Part shown: one piece after another, positions 5,902-14,854 of the stretch | How positions within the stretch are numbered: the stretch's first letter is position 1 | How the letters are laid out: every line of letters starts with the position of its first letter | NCBI RefSeq assembly: GCF_009742705.1 | Contig: NZ_WPCU01000002.1 | Location: 449-33,147, forward strand | Origin: Auraticoccus cholistanensis | GTDB taxonomy: Bacteria > Actinomycetota > Actinomycetes > Propionibacteriales > Propionibacteriaceae | Length of the DNA: 32,699 nucleotides | Direction of reading: 5' to 3' | Notes under the pieces: model-generated | The model's database searches: none | What the model saw: the letters and a program-made list of their open reading frames with translations, nothing else | What the model was told of the DNA's origin: nothing | Made by a program: the position numbers and the translations under genes

Positions 5902-8900
5902 ATGACGTCGTCTCCGCACCCGAGCCCGCCCACCGCACACCTCACCGCGGGATCCGGGGTGCTACGACGCATCCTCCTGGTGCTGCTCGCCACCCTGGTG
6001 GCCCTCGGCGGCGCGGTCACCACTCCGGCCCACGCCGAGAACCAGGCCTACCTGACGCTGGAGAAGAGCGCCGACGGGCTCGAGCCCGGTGCCACCCTGC
6101 AGCCGGGGGAGTCCTTCGTCTACCGGGTGCAGGTGACCTGCATCAACACCGAGTTCGGCGGCTGCACCGACGCCGCCGTGACCGACCCGCTGCCGGAGTG
6201 GGTGGAGCGCACGGGCGGCGAGATCTCGGTGACCGGGGGCGGTGAGGTGGTGGTCCGCGACGAGTCGCCGATCACCGTCGAGTTCCGCAACCCGCTCACC
6301 GAGCCGGCCGGGGCGGTCGGCATGGAGGACGCCTCGACGGCCACCATCCTGATCCCGGTGCGCCTCAGCGAGGACGTGCCGGCGTCGGTGAGCGGCACCG
6401 AGCTGGTGAACACCGCCACGGCGACCGCCGACAACGCCGACGAGGTCAGCGACTCCTTCACCGTGGTGCCCGAGGTCGCGGTCGACCTGGCCGCGGAGGT
6501 CACCAAGTCCTTCGCGCCCGACGAAGCCGTGCTGCGTCCCGGTGAGGCCACCACGCTGACCGTGGAGGCCGGCAACGACTCCAACGTCGGGGTGCAGACC
6601 CTGACCGTGACCGACCCGGCCGAGCCCGGCGGCGCCCCCTTCGACAGCCTGGCGCTGACCGCGGCGCCGGTGGTCGAGCTGCCCGCCGGCGCCGAGCGCG
6701 CCGACGTCGAGTACCTCGTCGACGGCAGCTGGGTCGCCGCCGGTGACGGCGGCGCCTTCCCCTCCGGCGTGGACCCCGGTGACGTGACCGGGCTCCGCGT
6801 CACCTTCGTCAGCACCGACGACGAGCCGATCGGCGTCTCGGCCCGGGGCCGCATCCAGGTCCCGCTGGAGCAGCGTGCGGAGGCGCAGCCGGGCGTGGTG
6901 CCCAACGTGGCCTCGGCCGTCGTCGCCGTCGGGGACGGCGGCTCCGAGCCGGCCACCGGATCGGCGGAGTACACCGTGGTCGAGGCCAGCATCCCGGTCG
7001 AGGCCAGCAAGACGATCCGGCCGCGTGAGGTGGTCGCCGGTGGCCGCACCACCGTGACCCTGGGTGCCACCAACACCAGCAGCCGGGTGCTGGACTCCCT
7101 CTCGCTGACCGAGCCGGGCGGCGAGGAGAACTTCTTCACCGACCGCGGCTTCCGCTTCGAGGGCTTCTCCGAGGGCGTCGTGTGGCCGTCGGGGGCCGAG
7201 CAGGCCGCCGTGACCTGGCGGTGCGCGGACGGCACCGCCGAGACGTCCACCGAGGTGGTCGACACCCTGCCGAGCGCTCCCGAGGGCTGCGCGGTCGCAG
7301 GCTTCACCGTCACCTTCACCGGTGAGCTGGTCGCCGGCGCCGAGGCCGTCGTGCCCTTCGAGGTGACCGCGCCGACCGGCCAGCAGGTGGACGAGCTGAG
7401 CCACGACAACCAGGTCCGGGTGGACTCCGCCGCTCCCGGCGGCTACACCGGCTCCGACACCGCCACGGACCGGGTGACCACCATCGTCGACCGGCTCTCC
7501 GTCGAGGTCGGCAAGCGGATCTCGCCCAGCCGGATCCCGGCCGTCCCCGGTGAGACCGCGGTCATCCAGCTCAGCGGCCGCATCACCGACTTCCCGTCCT
7601 CGACCGTGGACGCGACGCGGCTGGTCGTCTCCGACCCCGCCGACGACGACCCCGACAACGCCTGGTGGCAGACCTTCGACGCACGCAGCATCGTCCAGAC
7701 GCCGGTCCCCGCGGAGGCGGAGATGACCGTGCAGCACCTGCGGCCCGACGGCAGCTGGGCCGACGTGCCCGGCATGGTCGGCATCGCCGGCCCCACCACC
7801 TTCACCGCCACCGTCCCCGGCGACCTCGAGGTCCGCGGCCTGCGCTTCGTCTACACCAGCGATGCCGGGTTCCCGCCGGGTCAGGAGGTGAACCCCAACG
7901 TCGTGGTCGCGCTGTCGGCCGGCACGCCGAACGAGGCCGCGACGGTGGAGAACTGCGCCTCCAGCGACGCGAGCGCGGCCACCGCCACCGCCGACCGGGC
8001 CAGCACCCCGCAGCCGTGCCCGTCGGTCGAGCTGGTGCCGGTGGTCCCCGGTGAGGGGGACCTGCTGGAGAAGGACTGGGACCAGCCGAAGACCGTCGGC
8101 GAGCGGACCGGTGACGAGGCGGGGCTGACCCTGTCCTGGTCCACCGCCGGGCGCTCCGGGCTGGACGAGGTCGTCCTCAGCGACGTCCCCGACCCCGCCG
8201 CCGACCGGGTCGCCGAGACCGTCTTCGACACCTTCGACCTGGTCCGGGTCGACCGGATCACCGCTGAGCAGGACCCGCTGCTGCGCTTCGACCGGGTCGA
8301 GCGGGTCGAGCTGTTCGACGCCACCAGCCAGCAGTGGGTGCGCGCCGACGCCGACCCCTGTCCCGCGGCCTGCGACGGGACCTTCCCCGGCGTGGCGCTC
8401 AGCGCCGAGGAGCGCGCCTCCACCATCGGGGTCCGGCTCGTCTACGCCGAGAGCCCCACCCGCGCCGAGCGGGTCGAGCGGATCACCGACCCGGCCGTGG
8501 GCAGCGGCGTGGCCCGCACCTTCGAGCTGGACCGTCACGTCCACCTGGTGCTCGCCGTCCGTGACGAGCTGCGCTCGGACCCGCGCGTGCCGGTGCTCAG
8601 CGGCAGCACCTACAACGAGGGCGAGCCCGGGGAGGTCCGCAACGACGCCCGCGCCACCGGCTACACCGACGGCCAGCCCGTGGTCGGCGACGACGCCTCC
8701 GACGTCATCACCATCGTCGAGGTGAACCTGTCCGTCACGGTGGACAAGACCTGGTCCGGCGGCCCGCTGGGCGTCCCGGTGCCCGGCACCGACCCGGCGG
8801 CCTACCCGTCGGGCCGGGCCAGCATCGTGGCCGTCAACACCACCCCGCGCCGGATCGACCAGCTGACGATCACCGAGCCCTCCGGTGGGACGGACCCCTT

Positions 8901-11900
8901 CGAGGTGTTCGACCTGACCGACTTCACCTCGCTGACCGCACCGGCCTCGATCGGCGCCGGCACGGTGGTGGTGCGGCTGGTGCGCGCCGACGGCTCCACC
9001 GTCGAGCTCGACCACGCCGCAGCCCTGGCCGCCGACGCGGCGAGCCTGGCCGACGTGACCGGGTTCACCGTGGTCTACAGCGGCCGGATCGTGGAGGGGG
9101 CGAGGGCGCAGGTCACCTTCGACACCCGGCTCCGCCCCGCGGCCCGGACCACCGGTGAGGCGCCCCAGCCGGGGCAGGTGGTGGAGAACGCCGCCACCGT
9201 GCTGGGCGAGGACCTGGTCCACCACGACGTGCCGACCGACACCTTCACCGACCGCGACGACGCCTCCGTCGAGCTGCGCGCCCAGGGCATCGGCGTCACC
9301 ACCACCAAGGTCTTCGAGCCCGACACCCAGACCGAGCCGCGGCGCGAGCCGGTCACCATGACCCTGACCGGCCGGCCCAGCGGGCCGACCCGGACCGCGG
9401 AGATGGTGGTCGAGGACAGCGACGCCGGGTTCTTCAACCAGTACGACTTCGTCGGGTTCGCCGACGGCTTCCGCCTCACCGCACCCATCGACCGGGTGAG
9501 GGTGGACGTGCTCACCGGCGGCACCTTCACGGTGGTCGACGGCGACGTCCGCCTGGTCGGGGCGACCTGGCAGGAGGGCACCTCCGCCACCGCACCGGCC
9601 CTCCCCGCCGGGGTGGCGCCGGAGCAGGTGCAGGGCCTGCGGTTCACCTTCGTGCGCGCCGACGGCCGGATCTGGGAGAACCCCGCCACGCCGACGCAGA
9701 GCATCCCGCTGCTGGTGCAGCGGCGGCTCGAGCTGCACACCGGCGGCCCGGTGCCCTCCACCCTGGCCGGCAGCGTGCCGGCGCCGGGGGAGGAGGTGAC
9801 CGGCCAGGCCGGCAACCGGGTCAGCACCACGGTGCGGGGTCGCGAGCAGGGCCCGGACGGACCGCTCAGCGCCTCCGACGAGGCCGAGGACACCATCACC
9901 TACCGGCACGCCCGCAACTCCGTCGAGGTCACCAAGACCCCGGCCGGTGGGCGCCAGCCGCAGGCGGTGATCCCGTTCCAGCTGACCTTCACCAACACCG
10001 GTGACGTGCCGGTCGTGGACCCGGTGATCACCGACCGGATCCCCACCGACGGCAGCGGGCCGCTGCTGCAGCTCGACCCCGAGGCCGAGGCGGAGGACGT
10101 CTACTCCTTCGAGCTCGAGGGGGCGGCTCCCGAGCCCGCGAACGGCCCGGCGATGCCGACCGAGCTGGGCCTCGACGGCGTGCAGGCCGTGCTCAGCGAG
10201 GAAGGCGACCTGATCACCTTCACCTTCCCGCCGGGCACGGTGCTGGAGGTCGGCCAGACCTACACCGTCGGGGTGCAGATGCGCTTCCGCCCGGGTCTGC
10301 CCGGCAACACCCAGGTGACCAACGTGACCGGCATCACCGGTGAGCGCCCCTGGGACGAGTGCCGGGGCACGCTGGCCGAGGACGGCCGGTGCACCGACGA
10401 CACCACGGTGCACCCGATCGTCGGCGGTGCCCTACGGGGGGAGAAGACCGTCCGCGCCGAGGAGGAGCTGGACGTCCTGGACACCCGGGCCAGCGGGAGC
10501 TGCGAGCCCGACGAGGACGGCTTCCACCGCGCCGGCTGCGTGCCGGTCAGCGCCCCGGGCAGCGAGGTCACCTGGCGGATGACGTTCACCAACACCGGCA
10601 ACCTGCCGCTGCGGACGGTGCGCGCCGTCGACCGGCTGCCCGACCTCGGTGACACCGCCGCCATGGTGCCGTCGCCGCGCGGCTCGCAGTGGCGGCCGCT
10701 GCTGGAGGACGTCCGGCTGGTGGGCGCCGAGGGCGGCACGGTCAGCGACTCCCGGGTGTACTGGACCGACCAGGACGAGCTCTGCCTGGACGACCTGCGC
10801 GGCCGCAGCTGCGCCGAGGGCGAGTGGCAGCCGCTGACCGACGAGACCGACCCGGCCGACGTGCGGGCGCTGATGTTCGAGTTCGACCTCGCCGAGGACC
10901 TGCTCGACCCGACCGGCACGGTCACGGTCGACCTGGTCACGCGCACCCCGGCCCAGGCCGAGGGCGCCGGCGACGACCAGGTCGCCTGGAACACCGTCGC
11001 CTCCTCCGCGGTGGCCGACGACCAGGGGAGGCTGACCGACCTGCCGCCCACCGAGGGCAACCGGGTCGGCGTCGCGCTGGCCACGGGCCCGCTGCAGATC
11101 ACCAAGGTGGTGCAGGGTGGGCGCGCCGACGTTGCCCCGGAGACCTTCCGGCTGGAGGTGGTGTGCACCTCTGCCGGCGAGCCGGTCGACCTGGGCGAGC
11201 GGGGCGTCGTCACCGTCCGCGCCGGTGAGCTGGTCACCGTCGAGGACCTGCCGCACGGGGCCTCGTGCACCGTGGCCGACGACCGGGCGGGCTCATACGC
11301 CTCCGGGTTCGACGCCACGTCGGTGACGGTCCGGCGCGACCCCGTGACGGTGCCGGTGATCACGGCCACCAACACCTACGGCGCCGCGTCGCTGGTGCTG
11401 GACAAGCGGGTCGAGGGCCCGCTCGATGCCGCCGGCCAGCCGCTGGAGCAGGGGCCGTTCACCGTCGAGGTGGTCTGCACGCTGGGTGGTCGCCCGGTGG
11501 CGGCCGACGGCCACGTCGCCGGCGAGCCGATGGTGGTCGAGCTGGTGCCCGGTCAGCCGGTGACCCTCACCGGCGTGCCGACCGGAGCGGTCTGCGACGT
11601 CACCGAGACCGCGACCGGTGGTGCGTCCGCCACCACGGTGGTCGCCGAGAACGCCGCCACCAGCTCCGAGGGGGAGACCTCGGTGCGGGTGACGGTGACC
11701 GCCGACGACGCCGACGGCGCCACGACCGTCGTCACCTTCACCAACGTCTTCCCGACCGCGGAGGTGACCATCACCAAGGTGGTGCAGGGGCCGGGCGCCG
11801 CGACCTGGGGCACCGGATCGTTCGAGGTGCAGCTGGTCTGCACCGTCGGCGGACGCACGGTCTGGGACGGCACGGTCGTGCTGGGCGGTGACCACCCGCT

Positions 11901-12693
11901 CGAGGCCACGGTGGGCGACCTCGCCGACGGCGCCAGCTGCGTGGCCACCGAGACGCAGACCGGGGGCGCGACCACGTCCACGGTCGCTCCGGAGGGGCCC
12001 TTCGTGGTGGCAGCCGGCCAGCCGAGCCAGGTGGTGGTCACCAACACCTTCGAGGTCGGCTCGGTGCAGGCCACCAAGCGGGTCGTCGGCCCGGCCCCCG
12101 CCGGGGCGGAGTTCACCTTCGAGCTGCGCTGCCTGCGGACCGCGGGCGGGGCCGCGTTGGAGGTGCCCGGTGGAGCGGCTCGCACGGTCCGCGCGGACGA
12201 GGTGGTCAGCTGGGACGGGCTGCCCGTCGGTGCCGTCTGCGCCGTCGTCGAGACCGACGCGGCGGGGGCGGACCAGACCACCGTCGACGTGGCCGAGGTC
12301 GTCGTCGCGGGCGAGGTCGCGGCCCCCGTGGTGGTGACCAACACCTACGAGCCGGAGCCCGAGCCGACGCCGGAGCCCACGCCGCCCCCCGAGCCGACGC
12401 CCACGCCCGAGCCCACGCCGGAGCCGACCCCCACGCCCACGCCCGAGCCGACGCCCACGTCCAGCCCCGCTCCGGGTGAGCTGCCCGCGGGCGACGGGGA
12501 CGGCCCCGATCCGACACCCGGACCGGTCGGCGAGGACCCGCAGGTCGGGGACGGGACCGGCCAGGTCGGTGGAGACGCCGACGGCGCGCTGGCCAGCACG
12601 GGTGGCACCGCGCTGAGCCTGCTGCTGGGCGGCCTGCTCAGCGCCGGCGCAGGCGCCGCGGCCCTGGTGGCAGCTCGCAGGCGGCGCCGCTGA
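5902..12693 (+). CDS. Giant secreted DUF11/DUF5979-type repeat protein, LASTG wall-anchored
   Basis: A protein of 2263 residues. ATG at 5902 is chosen because GAGAAAG (5886-5892) lies 9 nt upstream and a signal peptide follows at once (helix LRRILLVLLATLVALGGAV, cleavage after AHA at about 45). The open frame continues upstream into leader copy 2. About eight repeat units of 170-220 residues, of the DUF11 adhesin type, begin near residues 193, 365, 534, 720, 944, 1132, 1341 and 1512, often with a VxVxK phrase. Four DUF5979-like units follow (about 1731-2150, each starting like ITKVVQG and ending near TNTY). Then come a PTPEP linker (about 2151-2190), LASTG at 2230-2234, a helix and RRRRR. The likely role is a stalk-like surface protein, perhaps for adhesion or biofilm. 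Its ligand is unknown. Confidence 0.9.
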   Translation: MTSSPHPSPPTAHLTAGSGVLRRILLVLLATLVALGGAVTTPAHAENQAYLTLEKSADGLEPGATLQPGESFVYRVQVTCINTEFGGCTDAAVTDPLPEWVERTGGEISVTGGGEVVVRDESPITVEFRNPLTEPAGAVGMEDASTATILIPVRLSEDVPASVSGTELVNTATATADNADEVSDSFTVVPEVAVDLAAEVTKSFAPDEAVLRPGEATTLTVEAGNDSNVGVQTLTVTDPAEPGGAPFDSLALTAAPVVELPAGAERADVEYLVDGSWVAAGDGGAFPSGVDPGDVTGLRVTFVSTDDEPIGVSARGRIQVPLEQRAEAQPGVVPNVASAVVAVGDGGSEPATGSAEYTVVEASIPVEASKTIRPREVVAGGRTTVTLGATNTSSRVLDSLSLTEPGGEENFFTDRGFRFEGFSEGVVWPSGAEQAAVTWRCADGTAETSTEVVDTLPSAPEGCAVAGFTVTFTGELVAGAEAVVPFEVTAPTGQQVDELSHDNQVRVDSAAPGGYTGSDTATDRVTTIVDRLSVEVGKRISPSRIPAVPGETAVIQLSGRITDFPSSTVDATRLVVSDPADDDPDNAWWQTFDARSIVQTPVPAEAEMTVQHLRPDGSWADVPGMVGIAGPTTFTATVPGDLEVRGLRFVYTSDAGFPPGQEVNPNVVVALSAGTPNEAATVENCASSDASAATATADRASTPQPCPSVELVPVVPGEGDLLEKDWDQPKTVGERTGDEAGLTLSWSTAGRSGLDEVVLSDVPDPAADRVAETVFDTFDLVRVDRITAEQDPLLRFDRVERVELFDATSQQWVRADADPCPAACDGTFPGVALSAEERASTIGVRLVYAESPTRAERVERITDPAVGSGVARTFELDRHVHLVLAVRDELRSDPRVPVLSGSTYNEGEPGEVRNDARATGYTDGQPVVGDDASDVITIVEVNLSVTVDKTWSGGPLGVPVPGTDPAAYPSGRASIVAVNTTPRRIDQLTITEPSGGTDPFEVFDLTDFTSLTAPASIGAGTVVVRLVRADGSTVELDHAAALAADAASLADVTGFTVVYSGRIVEGARAQVTFDTRLRPAARTTGEAPQPGQVVENAATVLGEDLVHHDVPTDTFTDRDDASVELRAQGIGVTTTKVFEPDTQTEPRREPVTMTLTGRPSGPTRTAEMVVEDSDAGFFNQYDFVGFADGFRLTAPIDRVRVDVLTGGTFTVVDGDVRLVGATWQEGTSATAPALPAGVAPEQVQGLRFTFVRADGRIWENPATPTQSIPLLVQRRLELHTGGPVPSTLAGSVPAPGEEVTGQAGNRVSTTVRGREQGPDGPLSASDEAEDTITYRHARNSVEVTKTPAGGRQPQAVIPFQLTFTNTGDVPVVDPVITDRIPTDGSGPLLQLDPEAEAEDVYSFELEGAAPEPANGPAMPTELGLDGVQAVLSEEGDLITFTFPPGTVLEVGQTYTVGVQMRFRPGLPGNTQVTNVTGITGERPWDECRGTLAEDGRCTDDTTVHPIVGGALRGEKTVRAEEELDVLDTRASGSCEPDEDGFHRAGCVPVSAPGSEVTWRMTFTNTGNLPLRTVRAVDRLPDLGDTAAMVPSPRGSQWRPLLEDVRLVGAEGGTVSDSRVYWTDQDELCLDDLRGRSCAEGEWQPLTDETDPADVRALMFEFDLAEDLLDPTGTVTVDLVTRTPAQAEGAGDDQVAWNTVASSAVADDQGRLTDLPPTEGNRVGVALATGPLQITKVVQGGRADVAPETFRLEVVCTSAGEPVDLGERGVVTVRAGELVTVEDLPHGASCTVADDRAGSYASGFDATSVTVRRDPVTVPVITATNTYGAASLVLDKRVEGPLDAAGQPLEQGPFTVEVVCTLGGRPVAADGHVAGEPMVVELVPGQPVTLTGVPTGAVCDVTETATGGASATTVVAENAATSSEGETSVRVTVTADDADGATTVVTFTNVFPTAEVTITKVVQGPGAATWGTGSFEVQLVCTVGGRTVWDGTVVLGGDHPLEATVGDLADGASCVATETQTGGATTSTVAPEGPFVVAAGQPSQVVVTNTFEVGSVQATKRVVGPAPAGAEFTFELRCLRTAGGAALEVPGGAARTVRADEVVSWDGLPVGAVCAVVETDAAGADQTTVDVAEVVVAGEVAAPVVVTNTYEPEPEPTPEPTPPPEPTPTPEPTPEPTPTPTPEPTPTSSPAPGELPAGDGDGPDPTPGPVGEDPQVGDGTGQVGGDADGALASTGGTALSLLLGGLLSAGAGAAALVAARRRRR

Positions 12694-12728
12694 CCCGGCG
12701 GAGCCCGCTCGACGCGACGAGGCGGCGG

Positions 12729-12879
12729 GGTGACGCGGATCACAACCGGTCCGCGTCATGCCCGCCGTCGTCGCGCGTCCTCCTGGTGAAGGACGAAGAC
12801 CCGGTCGGGGGACAGGTCGTCGTCCCAAGAGGTGCCGCCGGAGGGTGGCACCTCACCGCCGGCGGGAGGATCCTGCCCG
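12729..12879 (+). promoter_or_regulatory. Repeated surface-locus leader, copy 3
   Basis: CGTCATG (12754) and CGTCCTCC (12776-12783) are in register with copies 1 and 2. CCGGAAC is replaced by a GAAGGAC-like stretch, and GTCGGGGGAC follows at 12804-12813. GTCCTCC (12777-12783) can pair with GGGGGAC (12807-12813), with one G-U pair. The 3' part has diverged: the GAGAAAG block is replaced by a strong GGGAGGA ribosome site (12864-12870) before ATG 12880. It faces the sigma-factor gene. Confidence 0.6.
12730..12744 (+). promoter_or_regulatory. CRP/GlxR-type palindrome, copy 3
   Basis: GTGA-CGCGGA-TCACA, followed after 10 nt by CGTCATG (12754-12760). In this copy TGACGCGG (12731-12738) and CCGCGTCA (12751-12758) also form a perfect 8-bp inverted repeat. 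Confidence 0.6.
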
Positions 12880-12966
12880 ATGTCAGAGGGGAGGGGTCAC
12901 GGCCTCTTGGTTGTGGCCCCCTTCTCTGTCACCATGAACCCAGAATTTTGTCCAAGGCTGTGTTGA
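12880..12966 (+). CDS. 28-residue ORF behind leader copy 3 (possible leader peptide)
   Basis: ATG at 12880 has a near-ideal ribosome site, GGGAGGA, ending 9 nt upstream. The product starts MSEGRGHGLLVVAPFSVTMN and ends with CPRLC, and resembles nothing I recognise. A stem-loop (12893-12920) lies inside the ORF, so translation of it could affect that structure. The sigma-factor gene begins 43 nt after the stop. The strong ribosome site argues for translation. The short length and lack of any domain argue for a regulatory leader peptide rather than a working protein. Confidence 0.45.
   Translation: MSEGRGHGLLVVAPFSVTMNPEFCPRLC
12893..12920 (+). terminator. Stem-loop with pyrimidine-rich tail between leader 3 and the sigma gene (possible attenuator)
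   Basis: GGGGTCAC (12893-12900) pairs with GTGGCCCC (12913-12920), with one G-U pair and a 12-nt loop, and CTTCTCT follows. This looks like a weak intrinsic terminator inside the 28-codon ORF. Confidence 0.4.
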
Positions 12967-13008
12967 TCTCCGTCACGGACGCCTGGCGCTTGCAGAAGGG
13001 GGTCTCGC

Positions 13009-14832
13009 GTGGCCGAGGTCGTGCCTGAGATCGACGACGCCTGGCTCATCAACGAGGTCCGCCGCGGCGACATGGACGCCGCCGCCGAGCTGTTCTCCCG
13101 GCACCGGGCATCGGCCGTCCGGATGGCCACCGGCCTGGCCGGACGCTCCGACGCCGAGGACCTCGTCTCGGAGGCCTTCGCGCGCACCCTGGCCCAGCTC
13201 CGTGAGGGCAAGGGCCCCGAGACCGCCTTCCGTCCCTACCTGCTGACCGCCGTCCGCAACACCTGGACCTCCCGCGCCCGCAAGGACGCCCGGGTCACCT
13301 GGATCGAGGACTACACCGACCGCGAGCAGACCTCGGTCACGGCCACCCCTCCGGAGGAGATGGAGGAGGTCATCAGCCTGGACGTCCTGAAGCAGGCGTT
13401 CGGCGAGCTGCCCGAACGGTGGCGCGTGGTGCTGTGGCACACCGTGGTCGAGGGGGAGTCCCCGGCCGTGGTCGCCCGCCACCTGGGCAGCAACGCCTCC
13501 GCCGTCTCCGCGCTGGCCTACCGCGCCCGACGCGGCCTGGCCCAGGAGTACCTCAAGGCGCTGGTCGACAGCGGCGTCGCCGCCGACTGTCAGCAGATCC
13601 GCCCGCTGCTGCCGGACTACGAGCGCGGCGACCTGGCGGAGGACGACCGCCTCCGCGTGCAGGCGCACCTGCGCGACTGCGACGACTGCTCCGACGCCCG
13701 CCACCAGGTGGGCGCGCTGCTCGGCCGCCGCCTCGGCGTGGCGGTCGCCCTCGCCGTGCTGGGCTCCGCCGGTGGGCTGGTGCACGCGCTGTCCGGGGCC
13801 GCGACCGTGCCGGCCGCCGCCGCGACGGCGTCCTCCCCCGGGTCCCCGGGCTCGACGGCGTCGGGGAGCGCCTCCTCCGGCGGTGCGGCGACGGCCGCAG
13901 CCGGCGGGGCGGCGCTCTCGCTCCCCGCCCTGGTCGTGGCCGCCGCCGTGGCCCTCGTGGTGCTCGTGGTCGTCGCGGCCAACGCCCTCCGGGGCGGTGC
14001 CGAGGTGGCCGACGCCTCGGCGGTGCCGGACGAGCCGAGTGCCAGCGCGCCCGCCGCGCCGGCGCCCGCGCCGAGCACCGAGCCGGAGCCCGGGGCCGAC
14101 GAGCCCAGCTCCGAGCCCGACCCGGACGAGGAGTCCGGCGAGGACGAGCCGCCCGCCGGAGCAGGTCTGGGCGGCCCGGTCCAGCCGCTCAGCCCGGCGA
14201 CCCAGCCGGCGACGCCCGCACCCGCTCCGCCGGCTCCGGCGCCCCTGGACCCGGCACCGCCTGCCCCGACCCCGACGCCGGCCCGCCCGACCGCGCAGCC
14301 GGCGCCGAGCCCGCGGCCCACCGTCGCGCCGGCGCCCGCTCCGACCGCCACCACCGACCCCACGCCGGCACCGGACACGACCCCGGAGCCGACCCCGACG
14401 CCCACTCCGGAGCCGACGCCGACGCCGACGCCCACTCCGGAGCCGACGCCCACTCCGACGCCGAGTCCGACTCCGACGCCCACACCGACTCCTGAGCCGA
14501 CGCCCACTCCGGCACCAGGCGATCCCCGTATCGGCGGCGATCCGGACGTCGCTCCGGTCGCGTTCCGCTGGTGGAGAGTCACCGTGCCGGTGCAGGACGT
14601 CACGAGCAGCAGCGTCCTGGTGATGAGCGTCGACGGGCTCCGTGATGCCACTGGCAACGACGCCTGCTCCGTCGCCGGGGGAACGGTCACCTGCACCTTC
14701 CCCGAGCCAGCCGAGTCGACCACGGTGCAGGTCTACGTCCGGACGAGCACCCCGAATCTCACTGGTCAGGCCCAGCTGAACGACCCGCAGGACCCGGACC
14801 CTTCCAACAACAGCGCGGTCCTGCGCTCCTGA
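13009..14832 (+). CDS. ECF sigma factor fused to zinc-finger, membrane, Pro/Thr linker and adhesin-like domain
   Basis: A protein of 607 residues from a GTG at 13009 with AGAAGGGGG (12994-13002) upstream. Residues 10-95 are sigma region 2 ([18 protein letters not shown]) and about 120-185 are region 4 ([16 protein letters not shown], then an HTH ending [11 protein letters not shown]). Residues 194-227 form an anti-sigma-type zinc finger (C194, H220, C224, C227). Hydrophobic segments lie at about 242-262 and 303-325. A Pro/Thr/Glu linker with PTPTPEP repeats spans about 336-504, and a beta-rich domain of about 100 residues ends in a DUF11-like [12 protein letters not shown] sigmas with membrane extensions are known in actinobacteria. 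The adhesin-like sensor end is striking beside a DUF11-type adhesin. Topology is uncertain: two helices would leave the C-terminus inside, one would put it outside. Confidence 0.85.
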   Translation: MAEVVPEIDDAWLINEVRRGDMDAAAELFSRHRASAVRMATGLAGRSDAEDLVSEAFARTLAQLREGKGPETAFRPYLLTAVRNTWTSRARKDARVTWIEDYTDREQTSVTATPPEEMEEVISLDVLKQAFGELPERWRVVLWHTVVEGESPAVVARHLGSNASAVSALAYRARRGLAQEYLKALVDSGVAADCQQIRPLLPDYERGDLAEDDRLRVQAHLRDCDDCSDARHQVGALLGRRLGVAVALAVLGSAGGLVHALSGAATVPAAAATASSPGSPGSTASGSASSGGAATAAAGGAALSLPALVVAAAVALVVLVVVAANALRGGAEVADASAVPDEPSASAPAAPAPAPSTEPEPGADEPSSEPDPDEESGEDEPPAGAGLGGPVQPLSPATQPATPAPAPPAPAPLDPAPPAPTPTPARPTAQPAPSPRPTVAPAPAPTATTDPTPAPDTTPEPTPTPTPEPTPTPTPTPEPTPTPTPSPTPTPTPTPEPTPTPAPGDPRIGGDPDVAPVAFRWWRVTVPVQDVTSSSVLVMSVDGLRDATGNDACSVAGGTVTCTFPEPAESTTVQVYVRTSTPNLTGQAQLNDPQDPDPSNNSAVLRS

Positions 14833-14854
14833 GCCGGCTCGCCCGTCGGGCCGT

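Noticed and set aside
5962-10413. Very long minus-strand open frame of 1483 codons opposite the giant adhesin
   Set aside because: It is an antisense shadow caused by high GC content. It is made of His/Gly/Arg/Val-rich low-complexity sequence without domains, while the plus strand has a signal peptide, repeats and a sorting signal.
12352-12474. Short-period repeats here and at 14380-14517 as a CRISPR or satellite array
   Set aside because: They are in-frame codons for Pro/Thr/Glu linkers in two proteins. There are no spacers and no uniform repeat.
14833-14854. Bidirectional terminator between the sigma-factor and LacI stops
   Set aside because: Only a short GCCC/GGGC stem with a 3-nt loop fits in the 22-bp gap, too weak to call.
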